A model generated the notes under the pieces. The model was not told where the DNA came from. It searched no databases and was given only the letters and a program-made list of their open reading frames with translations. Positions 34,201-44,639 of a stretch of DNA of 64,000 bases are shown piece by piece. Source of the stretch: Ochotona curzoniae (Eukaryota; Chordata; Mammalia; Lagomorpha; Ochotonidae); assembly GCF_017591425.1 (NCBI RefSeq), contig NW_024466459.1, forward strand, positions 8,928,001 through 8,992,000, in the 5' to 3' direction. How positions within the stretch are numbered: position 1 is the first letter of the stretch; every line of letters starts with the position of its first letter. Both the position numbers and the translations under genes were made by a program.

Positions 34201-37200
34201 TCCTGTCTCTGGGCAGACTGGACCCTCATGCGGGTCATTTATCACCGTGATTCATTCAGACCTCAGAACTGTCTCCCTGTAACTGCCATATCACCAATTC
34301 CTCCCTTTCCCTCCTTCCACCTGGGCTGCCCTCTCCTCTCTCACCTGCCCACAGCCCTCGTGCTGTTTGAGGTCCGGCCCCAACACACCCCAGCCGAGCA
34401 GCCTGCAGCATGCTAGCGCACCAGGACCGCTGCATTTCCTGAATGGCTGGTACTTGGCAGATGTGATTTTGTTTGGTAGTTTGTCAATTGTTTCCTCTTT
34501 TAAAAATTGCAATTTTTGTTAATTATAGTAGACTACACATAACATAAAATGTATCCTTGTGAACATTTCTGGCTGTGGGTCAGAGGTGCTAAGGACATCC
34601 ATAGTGATATGTCGTCATCACTAACTCCAGTCCCTGTGACTCTTCATTTTATGAAACTCTTTACTCATGAATCAATTGCTTGAATTGTTAGCTGTGAACA
34701 TTTCATTTCTTGCTTCATGTTTAGCTGTTCATTTCCCTTGATGTTATAAACATCTTAAATGTTCTGCCATCATACCTGGAGTCCTCCCCAACATGCTTTT
34801 TTTTAAAGCCACTGTTTTTTTCCCAGTAGCCACTTGTTTTTCCCGTTGTGCTGCCTTGGCCGACGGTCCCTTTGGTTCTCCCCCTCGTGTCATGCAGGCG
34901 CCTCCCAGAATATGCCGCACGTGACAGAGATGTACCGTTCCCTAGCGGTACAGCAGCATCTCTCATTGCCTTCAGACAGTGCAGGTCCACACTTCGGGGG
35001 CAGGAAGGGACAGTGCCTTCATGGAACTTTGAGGTTCTGTTCCAGGTGTTCTAGAGAAAGCTCTTCCTGCCTCTGGAGGCACTGTAGTCCTTGGCCTGTG
35101 GCTCCTCCCTCCATCTGCAAAGCTAGCAGCTCAGCTCCTGTCCTTGTTGCCTCCTGCTCTTCCTGGCTCTGCATCTGTGTTTTGGAGGGAGGCCCTTGCA
35201 GTGTCGTTGGGCCTGCCTGCCTGAGGGCAGGGTAATCCAGAATCCTTCATTCAGCCCTGTCTGCTAATGGCTCTTACTGTGGGAGTTCTGTGGCTGTATC
35301 AGGGGCAGTTACTCAGCCGTCTGCAGAAGCCACCTGTGGCCACACGGCTCTCAAGGCTGGGAGTGAGCAGGCCCTGGAGTGGAGCCGTGCCCTGGGAAGT
35401 ACTCAATGCTTTGAGGTTAGGTACTGGAGGCAGTGGGCACGAAGCTTCAGTTGGCCAGTTTTTAGGTGCCAGCGTTGACCGAGGAACCCTGTTTTTCTTT
35501 GCGTCGAGTACATCTTTGACAGGTGAGGACCCTGAACTTACTGTGATCTTGTTGAGGGCACCGAGTGATGTGGACAGGGACCAGGGTGGGTCAACAGTTT
35601 GTGTAATCCTCTTTGCTTTCTGCAGAAACAGAGGGACTACACTCTGGACACAGAGTCGGGCAAGGTGTCTAATCTTCAGTACCTGCACAGGTAAGGCTGT
35701 TCTGACCGGCTGTTTGTCTCATCTTGTTCTTTGGAAACACATCCTGTCTAAGGAACACCTGTCTGCTTATGTGCAGTTTCTGCTCTTTCATTGTGTGTGG
35801 GATGCCCCACTGCAGGGGTCTGCCCCTGCCTCCCCACCAAGGACCCAGGCTCCAGGGTCTTAGAGCATATCTCTCAGGCTGCTCAGATCCCAAGGTACAC
35901 AAGGCCATTGGGTGTCTCTTGGACTGGTCAGATCCTGGGGTGTACCAGGCCACTGTTGTCTGGCCTGAGGTAGATGGCCAGAGGTTAGCCCTTGGGCCTT
36001 GCACTCTGTGTGCACCATGGAGTCCTTGACACTGCTGTGCTGTGTCCTTTCCACGGGGCGGCCTCTGGTCTTCTGCCAGAGAAAGAGAAGGGCCTGGGGT
36101 ACAGTTAAACCCAGCAGAACTCTGACAAAAGCCCTGGTGTGTGCACTCGGTCCATTGAGTAGCTGGCATTGTCCACAGAGACTGTGCCCTGGGTTTTCTG
36201 TCCATGGGGATGTTCAGCTGTCTGTGGGCATGCTGTGCACTCAGTTTGAGCCAGGTGCTGGAAACAGGCATGCTGTAGGTACCACCCTCAGGCTGAGCAG
36301 AGTCCCGTGAATGAGGAGCTCTGGCCGTAAACAACAGGTGCAGAGGCCATGGCCAAGGCTAAGGATCTGAGGCTGCATATGGCCACTGACCAGCTGCCGA
36401 GTAGAGGGCCCTGGTGAGCTAGAGGCTTGGGCCAAGTGGCACTGCCATGTGCTGGGTCCTCGGTCAGTGTTAACTCACTGTCCAGTGTGCTTCCCTGAGA
36501 GAGTAACTGAGCACACATGTGCCCCCTCCCAGCTACCTGACCTACATCAAACTGTCGACGGCCATCAGGCGCAACGAGAACATGGCCAAGGGGCTGCAGA
36601 GGGCCCTGCTGCAGCAGCAGCCAGATGACGACAGCAAGCGCTCCCCACGGCCACAGGACCTGATCCGGCTCTATGACATCATCCTGCAGGTGACCCGGGA
36701 GGACTGGGCACATGATGTCCGGGGCCCAGGTTCTTGTACCAGTTCAGTATTGTGTGGCCCTGGTGTTCCAGGCATGTTGGCTCATAGAGCCTGTGTACCC
36801 TCCTGTGCCCAGTATTCATGGAGCACCTCACTTGAGTAAGATACCCCCCTGGATGCTGTGAACTAGCCTGCATGCTGTGGCCACAGGGTCTCGGTCAGAG
36901 TCTATCATGCCACAGAGACAGTCCAGATGAGGGGCCAGGCCCTTCAGGGAGCCCTCCCAGCAGTCAGAAGTATGTGAAGATGGCTGAGGCTTGAGCTGAG
37001 CCTTCGGGTGGATGGGCTCCGGGTGGTGGGGAGTGGAAGTGAGGTCGAGTGCAGCTGGTCTGTTCAGCTTAGACTCTGCCTGTTACTTTGCGCTCACCCT
37101 TTGCAACACACGTACATACACATTTACACAAATGCACACACACGCACACACACATGAACCTGGTCTTACAGAGTCTGCTTTTTTTGTTGTTTTTTTTTTA

Positions 37201-40200
37201 TTTTTGTAGAATCTGGTAGAATTGCTCCAACTACCTGGCTTAGAAGAAGACAGAGCTTTCCAGAAGGAAATAAGCCTCAAAACTTTGGTGTTCAAAGCTT
37301 ACAGGTAGTGTCCCATGGGACGAGCAGGGCTCCTCTGGTCCCCGCAGGTGTGCAAACGCACTGGGCCATGAGTGCCTGGTGACCTGTGGCGGGCAGTGTG
37401 CATAGGGCCGAGGGGCACTCCTGACACTGCGCTCGCAGCTCCCCATGCCTGCTGTGCCCTGTGTGCTCTGTGGATGGTCTGGGCAGGGACAGCACAGGCC
37501 GAGTCCAGCTTGATCTGGTTCCCTCCCTCCTTGAAGACAAGGGACAAATGTTGGAAAGGGTGGTAATTTGCAGGCCCACTGCAGCTATCCATGGCAGGCA
37601 CCCAGACTGACTTGGGATAAAGCTGACTGAGTTTCTCAAGGAACTGTAGTGTTTGTGTCTTGCAAGTGGACAGAGTAGCAGGACGGGGGCTTGACTAGAC
37701 GGTGGAAGAGGCATCTGTGGGCTCCGTGCTCTTCTTGGATCTCAGGTCCTTGGCCTCTGGAGCACCCATCTTCTCTCACGTTCACTCCTCCGCGCCCCCA
37801 TTCTGGCAGGGGCTGGCTGTGTTCAGCTGTAGGAGTTGCTGGGGCAGTGGAAGTAAGACTTGTATCTGACCCCAGCAGCATTCCTCCCTCTTGCCTGTGC
37901 CCAGCTGCCACTGCAGGTCATCTCCCATTGCCAGGGTGGTTCTCTGGGTTGGACTTAGGCAACACAGCCAAACATGCAGTTCCACACGGCCGCGGGGCAG
38001 GCCTTTCCGTGGATGGCTGCTTCAGAGCGCAGCAGCTCGTCTCCCTTCCTGCAGGTGTTTCTTCATCGCTCAGTCGTATGTGTTGGTAAAGAAATGGAGT
38101 GAAGCTCTGGTCTTGTACGACCGAGTGCTGAAGTATGCAGAGGAGGTTGGGGCTGACGCGGGAACCTTTAAGAACAGCCTGAAGGTAAGCCACTGTCTCC
38201 TCTCGGCCCAGGCCCCAGGGAGGCAGGTAGGACGCTGTGTCGCTGTGTCAGGGTTGCACTGGCTGCACCCCTTCCCCAGCTGGTCTCCTTATGACTTGAT
38301 GCATCCCTGACAGCCCTGGGACTGTAAGTTGCATAGCTCAGGGCCGCATTCCCAGCCTGGGGAGGATTTACATGCAAAGGAAAGTCATTTCACTGGCTCA
38401 CACAAAAACCAAAACAAAGCCTAGAGTTGTGCTCTCCCTCGGTCAGCATTGCCGAGGAAGAAGGAGGAGGTATGGGCTGGAGACTCCCGTGCCAGTTGGT
38501 GCGGCCTGGCATAGACACTGGTGTTTCCTGAGGCTCCAGCAGCGTGACCTGTGGGGGCGCGCCCTGCCCTTCCTGCAGAGTCAGAGTGCGCCCCAACGAG
38601 CCCCCCAGGGCGCCAAGGGGCCTGTGCAAGCTTAGGAGGTGCCCACCCACACTGCCGCACTGGCTGAGCCCCCGGGCTGGCGTTTCTCACTGCTTGTTGA
38701 CATCCACTTGCTGCTGAGCCTGTGTCCTGCTGCTGTGATGTGGAACTTGTTCAAACACCGGCCGGGCCAAAGAATCCACATGAGTTTAATGAGCAGAGAC
38801 GGTGGAAAAACAAACCAGTTAGTGTGATGAATGTCATCACCAGCCCATCCACACAGGTCGTGTCAGAGCTCGCACTGTGCTCAGAACCCCAGGCTCCGTG
38901 AGGGAGAGAGGTGACCCTGCTGGAAGGTTCGCCAGCAGGAGCCCAGTCAGAGGGGGAGCGGGTCGGGATGGATGGAGTGGCACAGCACTTGCGGGAGGCT
39001 CTGTTGGGGCACAGCAGGCACCATGGGGAGAGGAGAGAGGCATTTTACAAACACCTCGTGTGATAGAAGGGAAGGAGGCACAAATTGGAAAAGGCGTGTA
39101 GGACTTTGCCACATCCAGGCCATGGGATCAGCTCTGTCACACCAAGTTACCAGGGCCAGGAGAGTGGCGTTGCCCTGTGGAAATGGGCAGCTGTGGTCAA
39201 GGGCTGAGCCCCGGAGCGCGAGGACTGGGTTTTGCGGTCACACTCTGCTACTGCCCCAGGTCTGGGCCGCACGGCCTAGGCTCCACAGGCGTCTGCTTTC
39301 CCTTCTGTGAAGTGGGAGTGCAGGAGAGCTCGGGATTTCAGTTAGCAGCCACGCCAACCACATGGAAAAGTACCTGGCACGTGGTCTACCAGATGATTCT
39401 ACTGTGCTCTTGTCAGTCATTCCCAGGTGGCGTGCCCACGGACCAGTTTTGCCCACCTCGAGTGGGCTCAGGTTTCTTTGTAAACAAGGAGAACTGTTGG
39501 AGAAGCATGAACTCCAGCAAACCCCTGGGAGCCTTGACCAGGTGAGCTGGGTGGCCCCTGGCCAACCGGCTGCTGAGCCGTTTTCTCCTGTCATTGCAGG
39601 ACCTGCCAGACATGCGAGAGCTCATCACGCAGGTGCGCTCCGAGAAGTGCTCCTTGCAGGCCGCAGCCATCTTGGGTGAGTGCCTGCCACGTGGCAGCCC
39701 TGCCCCCACACTTCCTGTCCCCACTGTCCCCTGCACAGCTCTCTAAAGGTTGAAGAGATTTGTGTGGGTAAGCCAGGAGGGTTTTTGTTTTTCCTGGCCT
39801 TTACTTCTGCCGCAGAGGCATTGGGCCATGCCAGAGGATTGGGAGGTGCCGCTCCGCTGTCCCCCTCCCCCTGACAGCCTCAGCCAGCTGTGCTGGCCGC
39901 CCTGGGCTGCCAGCCCCAGCCCTGGTGTGTTCTGTCTGCTTAGAGCCCAGGAGGGAGGGGCTGGTGTGGCTCCTCTGTGCCACATCTCTGTCCTCACTTC
40001 CTCCTGGTGACACTTTCAGATGCGAACGACAGCCATCAGGCAGAGACCTCATCCCAAGTGAAGGACAGCAAGGTGAGTGTATGACTTCCGGAGTGTGGGC
40101 TGGGACGTGTGCCACGCAGAACTGGGGGTCCCTGGGTTCTAGAGAAGCCCTCGCCGCCCTCCAGGTTCTCACGTGCAGCCTGGAGGTGTGTGTGTAGGTG

Positions 40201-40634
40201 GCAGGTGTGTAGATTAGAGGGGCAGGGAAACACCTGCGGGCAGGAGCTCCATGTTGCTGTCAGCCAGGCCTGTGCCCTCCTGAGGTCAGGTCAGTGACTC
40301 CGACGCCAGGGTGGGGCATGGTAGCCCTCGCTCACGTCCAGCCCTGGTATCGTGGCCCACCAGGCTTCTCCCTCATTAACCTCATTTCCTCTCATTGGAC
40401 TTGCAGCCTCTGGTTGAACGGTTTGAGACGTTTTGCCTGGACCCTTCCCTTGTCACCAAGCAAGCCAACCTTGTGCACTTCCCTCCGGGCTTCCAGCCCA
40501 TCCCCTGCAAGCCCTTGTTCTTCGACCTGGCCCTCAACCATGTGGCTTTCCCCCCGCTGGAGGACAAGCTGGAGCCCAAGGCCAAGAGCGGCCTCACCGG
40601 CTACATCAAGGGCATCTTCGGGTTCAGGAGCTAA
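16081..40634 (+). CDS. SRP68: SRP68, 68 kDa subunit of the signal recognition particle
   Basis: SRP68 pairs with SRP72, binds SRP RNA and is part of the cytosolic particle that takes ribosomes to the ER. Sixteen coding exons: 16081-16237, 16983-17049, 20961-21074, 23563-23758, 24264-24346, 24910-25019, 25876-25958, 26384-26524, 33948-34046, 35626-35690, 36533-36689, 37210-37304, 38055-38184, 39600-39675, 40020-40072 and 40407-40634. They sum to 1854 bases (617 aa plus TAA); all introns are GT-AG in phase. The start MAAEKQVPGG is followed by a glycine/serine run, then NKENERPSAGSK as in other mammals. The RNA-binding N-terminal part includes YCSRRQRRLRK and NFKMGNRHKFTGKK; the C-terminus (TGYIKGIFGFRS) is in the part that contacts SRP72. 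It is about ten residues shorter than human, in the glycine run. No damage seen. Confidence 0.97.
17197..17510 (+). mobile_element. CSINE in SRP68 intron 2
   Basis: Full-length tRNA-derived SINE: 5' GGGCTTGATGTGATAGCCTAG, the CATATGGG block, TCCCATCCAGCTCCCTGC, GGGAGTGAATCA, and a tail of CCAATAAAAATAAAAAATAAATC. Confidence 0.9.
17530..17775 (-). mobile_element. CSINE (minus) in SRP68 intron 2
   Basis: Begins with the reversed tail (AAGATTTATTTTTATTGGAAAG) and runs through CTGCTTTCCCAGGCCACAGG. The 5' end of the element is diverged. It lies head-to-tail against the copy at 17197, making an inverted pair. Confidence 0.8.
18346..18640 (+). mobile_element. Older CSINE in SRP68 intron 2
   Basis: Tail reads TTTCAAATAATAAATAAAC, the older, rabbit-like tail form, and the 5' half reads GGACTGGTGCTGTGACGTAGCAGG. 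Confidence 0.8.
19117..19421 (+). mobile_element. CSINE in SRP68 intron 2
   Basis: GGGGGCCCAGCACCATAGCCTAG start, GGATCCCATATGGGCATTGG, TGGCCTGGGAAAGCAG and AACCAGTGGACAGAAGATC are all recognisable. Confidence 0.88.
19590..19890 (+). mobile_element. Older CSINE in SRP68 intron 2
   Basis: Diverged element beginning GTGTGTGGCACAGTGGGTCAAG, with GGAAGTGAACTAGTGGGTGG and a tail of CAAGTAAATAAGTCTTTC. Confidence 0.7.
19957..20240 (+). mobile_element. CSINE in SRP68 intron 2
   Basis: GGGCCAGTGCCATGGTGTGAC start, GGTTCGAGTCC (a B-box-like promoter remnant) and GGGGAGTGAGCCAGCGGATG. Confidence 0.8.
20262..20573 (-). mobile_element. CSINE (minus) in SRP68 intron 2
   Basis: Reversed tail TTTTTATTTTTATTGGAAAG through GGGTCCCAAGG, GCTTTCCCAGGCCACAAGC and a reversed 5' end at GGCCCAACAG. 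Confidence 0.88.
20760..20905 (+). mobile_element. CSINE 3' fragment just before SRP68 exon 3
   Basis: Only the 3' part is clear (GCAGATGGTGGGTCTTTGTCTC and CCAATAGAAATAAAAAACC). It ends about 55 bases before the exon 3 acceptor. Confidence 0.6.
21491..21798 (-). mobile_element. CSINE (minus) in SRP68 intron 3
   Basis: Reversed tail TAGATTTTATTTATTTTTATT, CTTCCGTCCGATGATTCACTC, and a reversed 5' end TTGTGCCGGGCCC. Confidence 0.88.
21898..22237 (+). mobile_element. Young CSINE with target-site duplication in SRP68 intron 3
   Basis: Near-complete element from GGGCCCAGCAGCGTGGCCTAG to AATAAAAATAAATAAATC and a poly-A run. It is flanked by AAAGACAATAGCTT on the left and AAAGACAACAACTT on the right, a duplicated target site with two changes. 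Confidence 0.93.
23168..23470 (+). mobile_element. Older CSINE in SRP68 intron 3
   Basis: Starts GGACTGGTGTTGTGGCACAG and ends TTTCAAACAAATAAGTC; ends about 90 bases before the exon at 23563. Confidence 0.75.
24452..24740 (+). mobile_element. Old SINE fragment in SRP68 intron 5
   Basis: Diverged element with GTTCGGTTCCTGGCTGTGG (B-box-like), GGCTCCTGGCGTCTC and a CTCTCTATCTCTCCG 3' end. Confidence 0.5.
25590..25860 (+). mobile_element. Old CSINE immediately before SRP68 exon 7
   Basis: TGCCACAGCGTGAGCCTC start and a tail of TGAATAAATAAGTAAATC followed by poly-A. Its tail ends about 15 bases before the acceptor AG at 25874-25875, so SINE sequence lies in the branch-point region. Confidence 0.75.
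27390..27640 (-). mobile_element. Old SINE fragment (minus) in SRP68 intron 8
   Basis: GGTTCATTCCTCAAAGG, CAGGCCTCCCACACAGG and AGGCAGGTGTTGAAACC resemble reversed CSINE blocks at high divergence. Confidence 0.5.
27733..28040 (-). mobile_element. CSINE (minus) in SRP68 intron 8
   Basis: Reversed tail GATTTATTTATTTTTATTTT, GGTCCCAAGGCTTTGGGC and TGTGCCAGGCCC at its reversed 5' end. Confidence 0.88.
28045..28530 (-). mobile_element. Two old SINE fragments in series (minus)
   Basis: 28045-28225 and 28236-28530 each carry reversed SINE blocks (GGTTCTCTCACACAGTGG; TGAATGCC junction; AATAAATTGAGATTCAGAG; GACAGAGATCTTCATTTGC). Divergence is high, so limits are approximate. Confidence 0.5.
28805..29131 (-). 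mobile_element. Rearranged CSINE with inverted 5' end (fold-back)
   Basis: A minus-oriented copy starts with its reversed tail (AAAAAGATTTATTTT, 28806-28820). It is then interrupted by a forward-oriented CSINE 5' end (28821-28896, CGGGCCCTGCGCCATAGTG through GGGATCCCATATGGATGC), after which the minus-oriented body resumes (28897-29131, ending ACCATCACGCCGGGCCC). The two 5' ends form inverted arms of about 75 bases around a roughly 160-base loop. Confidence 0.8.
29138..29474 (-). mobile_element. CSINE (minus) in SRP68 intron 8
   Basis: Poly-T, then a GATT repeat where the AATA tail normally is, then ATACAGAGAGGAGGAGAGAC through GTTGCGCCCAGCCC. Confidence 0.85.
29508..29720 (+). mobile_element. 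Old, internally deleted CSINE
   Basis: GGGGGCTGCTTTGTGACACAG start, TGCTAATGCATCCTGGGAGG and a tail of CAAATCAATCAAC; the central region is short. Confidence 0.6.
29744..30333 (-). mobile_element. Two CSINE copies in direct series (minus)
   Basis: 29744-30032 is a full copy (TTTATTTATTTTTATTACAAAG to CATCGTACCGGGCCC). It is followed directly by 30033-30333, which lacks the A-rich tail and runs from AGATTTAGATATACAAGAG to ATCACTCCGGTCCC. This could be two insertions or a tandem gain. Confidence 0.8.
31060..31378 (+). mobile_element. CSINE in SRP68 intron 8
   Basis: CGGGCCCAGCAACGTGACCG start, TATACCCACATGGGAGACC, and a tail of TTTCAAATAAAAGTAAAAATAAAA. Confidence 0.82.
31709..31742. repeat. 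(GT)n microsatellite
   Basis: About 30 bases of GT repeat with TATGTGTATG at the end, in SRP68 intron 8. Confidence 0.85.
31885..32650. repeat. Dispersed repeat, copy 2, split by a SINE
   Basis: Homologous to 12695-13160 (shared blocks described there). The similarity runs 31885-32000, stops where a CSINE has inserted, and resumes at 32330. Because the SINE lies inside it, the dispersed repeat is the older of the two. Confidence 0.7.
32003..32323 (-). mobile_element. CSINE (minus) nested in the dispersed repeat
   Basis: Poly-T, ACAAAGTCAGATATACAGAG, CTTCCGTCCCATGATTCACTC, GGTCCCAAGGCTTTGGGCC and the reversed 5' end ACCACACTGGGCCCC. Confidence 0.9.
35740..36440. repeat. Decayed repeat block in SRP68 intron 10
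   Basis: Short phrases recur: GGTCAGATCCTGGGGTGTACCAGG against GCTCAGATCCCAAGGTACACAAGG about 43 bases earlier, and several GTGTGCA(C) and CTCTGTGTG phrases later. It recalls the tandem block at 13380-14070 in style, but I see no clear homology between them. Confidence 0.4.
37100..37157. repeat. (CA)n microsatellite
   Basis: Imperfect CA repeat with ACATACACATTTACACAAATG interruptions, about 60 bases upstream of the exon at 37210. A T-rich tract follows it and serves as polypyrimidine tract. Confidence 0.8.
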
Positions 40635-43600
40635 CCAGGCGTGGCCTCGGGGCAGGGGAGAGTTGGGCTGCACATCTGGCGTGGGAGGAGATGGCGGCAG
40701 CCGCGTGGGGCCAGGCTCAAGTCCCACAGCCTCAGCACTGTGGATGTGCCGTGTGTGCACCTGGGTCCCTCCCATCATGAAGGAAGGGCTCCCTGTCGGC
40801 TTCAGGTTGGTGTGTGTGCAGTCACTCTGTCTCCTGTAACTCCAGGGCTGGGGTCATGGGGTGGCCACGGCTGCCTGGTGCCTGGTGCCTGGTGCCTGGT
40901 GAACTGTAACTGATTCCCCAGGGGCCCCCTGAGGCAAAGACGGGGCCGTGGCACATGTCGCCGTGTGTTTGAAATGAACTCCTCCCCGCCATGAGCATCC
41001 CAGCCCCTCGCAGGGTCTGCCCGTGACAGCGATGGCAGCAGTGTCGCCCCGGAAGTGTGGTCAGCCTTACTCCCCTTCTCTCCAAGTGAACGTTAAGTTT
41101 CAGAACAAGCAGAGAGCTCTATTTTTAGAAGAAATCTGTTAGTCTCCAGTGATGAGCCCAAATCTTCTATTACAAAGTAAAGATAATGGAGACTACCCGT
41201 CTGTTCACCCTTCTTCCCTCTTCTCCCAGGTCTGTCCTTGGGATCCTGGTCCTGTGGCCTGTGGTGCAAGGTCACAGGTGCCCTGACCTGCTGGGAGTGG
41301 CTGATGCCAGTGGCAGATGTGGCACGGGCACTGTCTGGTCAGGGCTCCTGGCCTGTAATTTTGAGGTGCCATCCCAGTTCACTCACTCTGCCCCCTTGGC
41401 TCTTATTTTCCTGAGTCATGTGCTTCAGCAGCACTGATAAACAGTCACACAAACAATGTAAGAAAACAAGGCACAAAGGAGATTGGACCCAGAGGGGCCC
41501 CCTGAAACCTCTGCGTCACTGTGGGACTCACCCCACTTGGCTCGTGGGGAAGAACTCCCCCAGGAACTGCAGTGCTCAGCTGTGGGGGAGGCGGGGGGCT
41601 TGGCGAGAAGGCTGCGTGTTAGTGATCAGAGATGGGAGTAGTCATCTGTGCGTTTTCCGGGTTCTGTCCCTTTTGAGGGGCACAGATACTGATCTCGTGT
41701 CGCTGCCTGAAGTGTCCTGACGAGCTGAGGGAATGCTGCAGGCTGCCCTGGTCTGGCACCCCCGACCCCAATGCCTTCCTCTGCTGCAGGACCTCACTGG
41801 CTTGTAGCCAGACTCGGGGGGGAAGAGCTGTGGGGCGAGGCTGCAGTTTGGCACACTGTCCGGTGCCCTTTGCTCATCCCCTTCCCACAGGGTGACCCCA
41901 AGCTTCTCTTGTGGCCACACTCAAGATTCTTCCTGCAGTGTCTGCCTGTGCTGTGTGAGGCTGAAGCTACTGGTGGCTGCAGTGGCCTGTGCTGCTCAGT
42001 CCTCTGGCCTGGGCTGTGTGCACCCATCTCTGGGTGAGACTAATTGGGTTCCTTGATGGATGTACAGCACTGAACCTGGTTTTGTTTGCCAGGCGTAAGC
42101 CCACAGCCGTTGTCCACTGTGGCCATGAGAGGACAGCCAGTGGTGGCAGCTTGCCCCTGGCTCTGGACTGTGGCCTTACCTGCTGCAAGAACAGGCTGTC
42201 ATCAGAAGCTTGATGCTCTCCTGCCTGTGGCAATGATACCAATCACCAGCTAGATACCACTACATTACCCACAGAGCTAACCAGTGGCAGCTGCTGTGTG
42301 TAAACCTGGGAGCACAAAAATGCCAAAACTGGTGGTTTCCAGCCTGTTTTTCAAGGGACCTGTGTTGCTACAGAGGAAATGGAAACCAGATTTAGCTATA
42401 AAATCTATGAATGTGCCACAGACAGTTCCCGGCAGCCTGCATCCCAGCCCACCAGCTGGGAGAATCCAGATGCTAATACTGAGCATCAGGTATCACCTAG
42501 GTGAGTGCCAAGGCCAAGTTGAAGAAGCCAGGGCTGAGGACCGGCCCAGCCAGCAACCTGCTGTGTGGAAAGCTGGCCAGTGGGGCTGTCCCCTCCCCTA
42601 GCTGACTGCTATTGCAGCATCACTGGCACTGGAGAAAGGCTCTGCAGTGGCAGCAGGAGGTAAACATTCAAGAAAAGCTCAGGCAGGAGTGCCGGTGAGG
42701 CCCTCTGTGCGGCCTCGGCTGTTGGGGTGTAGCCTGGGGCTTCGGTTTGGCTCTTGCCAAGTGGGCAGGACTGTTATGGCTGTGCTACCAGCTGCCAGAG
42801 GCTCTCTGTACTGCACACCCTCATGCTGGTGGTGAGGCCTTCAGGGACCACTGTCCTTTGTGCAACACAAGTTGGAGGGCCACACCCTTCCCAGGCAACT
42901 GGACTGTTCCCCAGACATCTTCCAGGCAGGTGCTGGAGCTATGGGAGCCAAGGAACACCAGCAGGGCTGTAACTGAAGCGGAAGGACATGTGACACTTAT
43001 GTGGCCCAGGAAGACATGGTGGGGAGGGTCAAAGCCCAGAGTGCCCATGTACAAGGGGTCCTGTGGCCTTCCAGTGGGCTTCGACGCCTGTGCAGCAGAC
43101 ACACATCACCCCCACACTGCACCCCAGGCAGAAAAGCCTGCAGCTTGTTGCTGTCCCACTGCTGCCTGGCCATGAGGAGGTGGCTCTGGGAAAGGAGGGC
43201 CCAGGGGGGAGCCATCAAGCGCAGCGCAGGCCACTGGGACCTCGTAAGTGGCACACTCACTGGGACTGCAATAGGCCCCGCAGGCCCCACCTTCTTCCTA
43301 CTGTTTCCTGAGCTATCTTAGCATCACCTTCAGGAATATGAGTGGCCCGTGAACCTGGAGGTTCAGTCTGAGAGGACGGCACGGGGACAGTCGGAGGCCC
43401 CAGCAGTCCTTGAGATAGCAGCAGGGATCACAGCCTGTGCAACAGCTGAGGCCAGTTGTGGGCTGCACCCAGCACCCCTGGGTGGCCTGGTACAGGCTGT
43501 TGCAGCTACACCCCCACCCCCTGCCAAGGCTAGGCAGAAGGAAGCCTTTGCAGGGAGGAGGGGGAGCCCCAGAGGCAGCCTGGAACCAAAAGGCTCTGTT

Positions 43601-44335
43601 TGCCCAGGGCAGAGGAAGTTGTCGATACAGGCTGGAGTGGTTTTGTGTTCATTGCTGCTTCCAGACCCAGTCAACAGACCCAGTGCCCTTCTCCCCTGTC
43701 CCCAGCCTGCCACGGTCTCTGGGCTGTCCTGCCATGCTCCCTTAGTGAGGCTGCTGGACAGCTTCCCAGATGGCCCTGCAGTTCCTGGGGCCCAGCCTCT
43801 ATCCCCAAGTCTGCACCTGTGACCTGAAAGGAGGCCTCCCTTAACCACCTGCCCGCCCCCTCCCTGCCCACATCCTCCTGGAGCCCAGCCAGCCGGGGTC
43901 CCTTCACAGGCAGAGGCGTGGAGAGGGAAAGGAAGGGATGGGAAGAAGGAAGGGAAGGCTGTAGCTAAGCTTCGGTCCAAGGGTCTGGCAGCAAAGCCTT
44001 TGGACAAACAAGGCTGTTTCCGGTGTCGGCACAGACCAGCCTCAGCAGGGGGCACATCGAAACCTGGTGTCTCACGCGGTTCCCAACACACACGCAGGAG
44101 GCTAGGGGGTGGCAAAGGGTGCCCTCCCTGAAGGGGCTCGGGAAAGGGTGAAGCAGGGCTCCCACCAGGCGCACAGAGTCCTGGCTGTGTGTGGCAGTTG
44201 CAGCATGGGGAGTTACCCACTTTGAGTTAGTCCCCTGGCACTCCAGGCTGGGGGTAGGAGCAGCCAGGAAGTCCCCCTTAGCACCCACAGGATGGAGCCC
44301 TCAGTATCTGTTTTTGTGATTTTGTGTTTGTTTTT
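40635..44335. other. SRP68 3' UTR and gene-poor spacer
   Basis: The SRP68 3' UTR starts here. No canonical AATAAA was seen in the first 600 bases, so its end is unplaced (GATAAA near 41436 is a weak candidate). A small triplicated GCCTGGTGCCTGGTGCC run lies at 40880-40903. From about 41700 to 44300 the DNA is GC-rich with no gene I recognise and no typical CSINE. A 285-codon open frame on the minus strand (43363-44220) is proline/glycine-rich and matches no family I know. Confidence 0.5.
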
Positions 44336-44636
44336 CTTCAAGATTTACATATATATGTATGTGCTTGAAAGACTGACCAAGTGGGATGGAGAGAGAAATA
44401 GCGAGATCTTCTGTCTGCTGCTTTATATCCCAGACAGCTGCAGCAGCTGGGGCTAGGCCAGGCTGAGCCAGGAGCGAGGGGCCCAGGAACTTGGACCATC
44501 TTCTGCTGACTTCCCAGATGCGTGAGCAGGGAGCTGGATCAGACGCAGAGCGGCCAGTATTCCAACCAGTGCCGTTATGGAAAGTTGGTGTTGCAACAGG
44601 CGGCTTATCCTGCTCCACCACTGCCAGACACCGGCC
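44336..44636 (-). mobile_element. Old CSINE (minus) upstream of EVPL
   Basis: CAAGATTTACATATATATG, TCTTCTGTCTGCTGC, AGCAGGGAGCTGGATCAGA and a reversed 5' end near CCACTGCCAGACACCGG. Confidence 0.65.
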
Positions 44637-44639
44637 TCC

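Noticed and set aside
43363..44220. 285-codon minus-strand open frame as a gene
   Set aside because: Low-complexity composition, no recognised domain, no splice or promoter support; kept only as a low-weight finding about the spacer.
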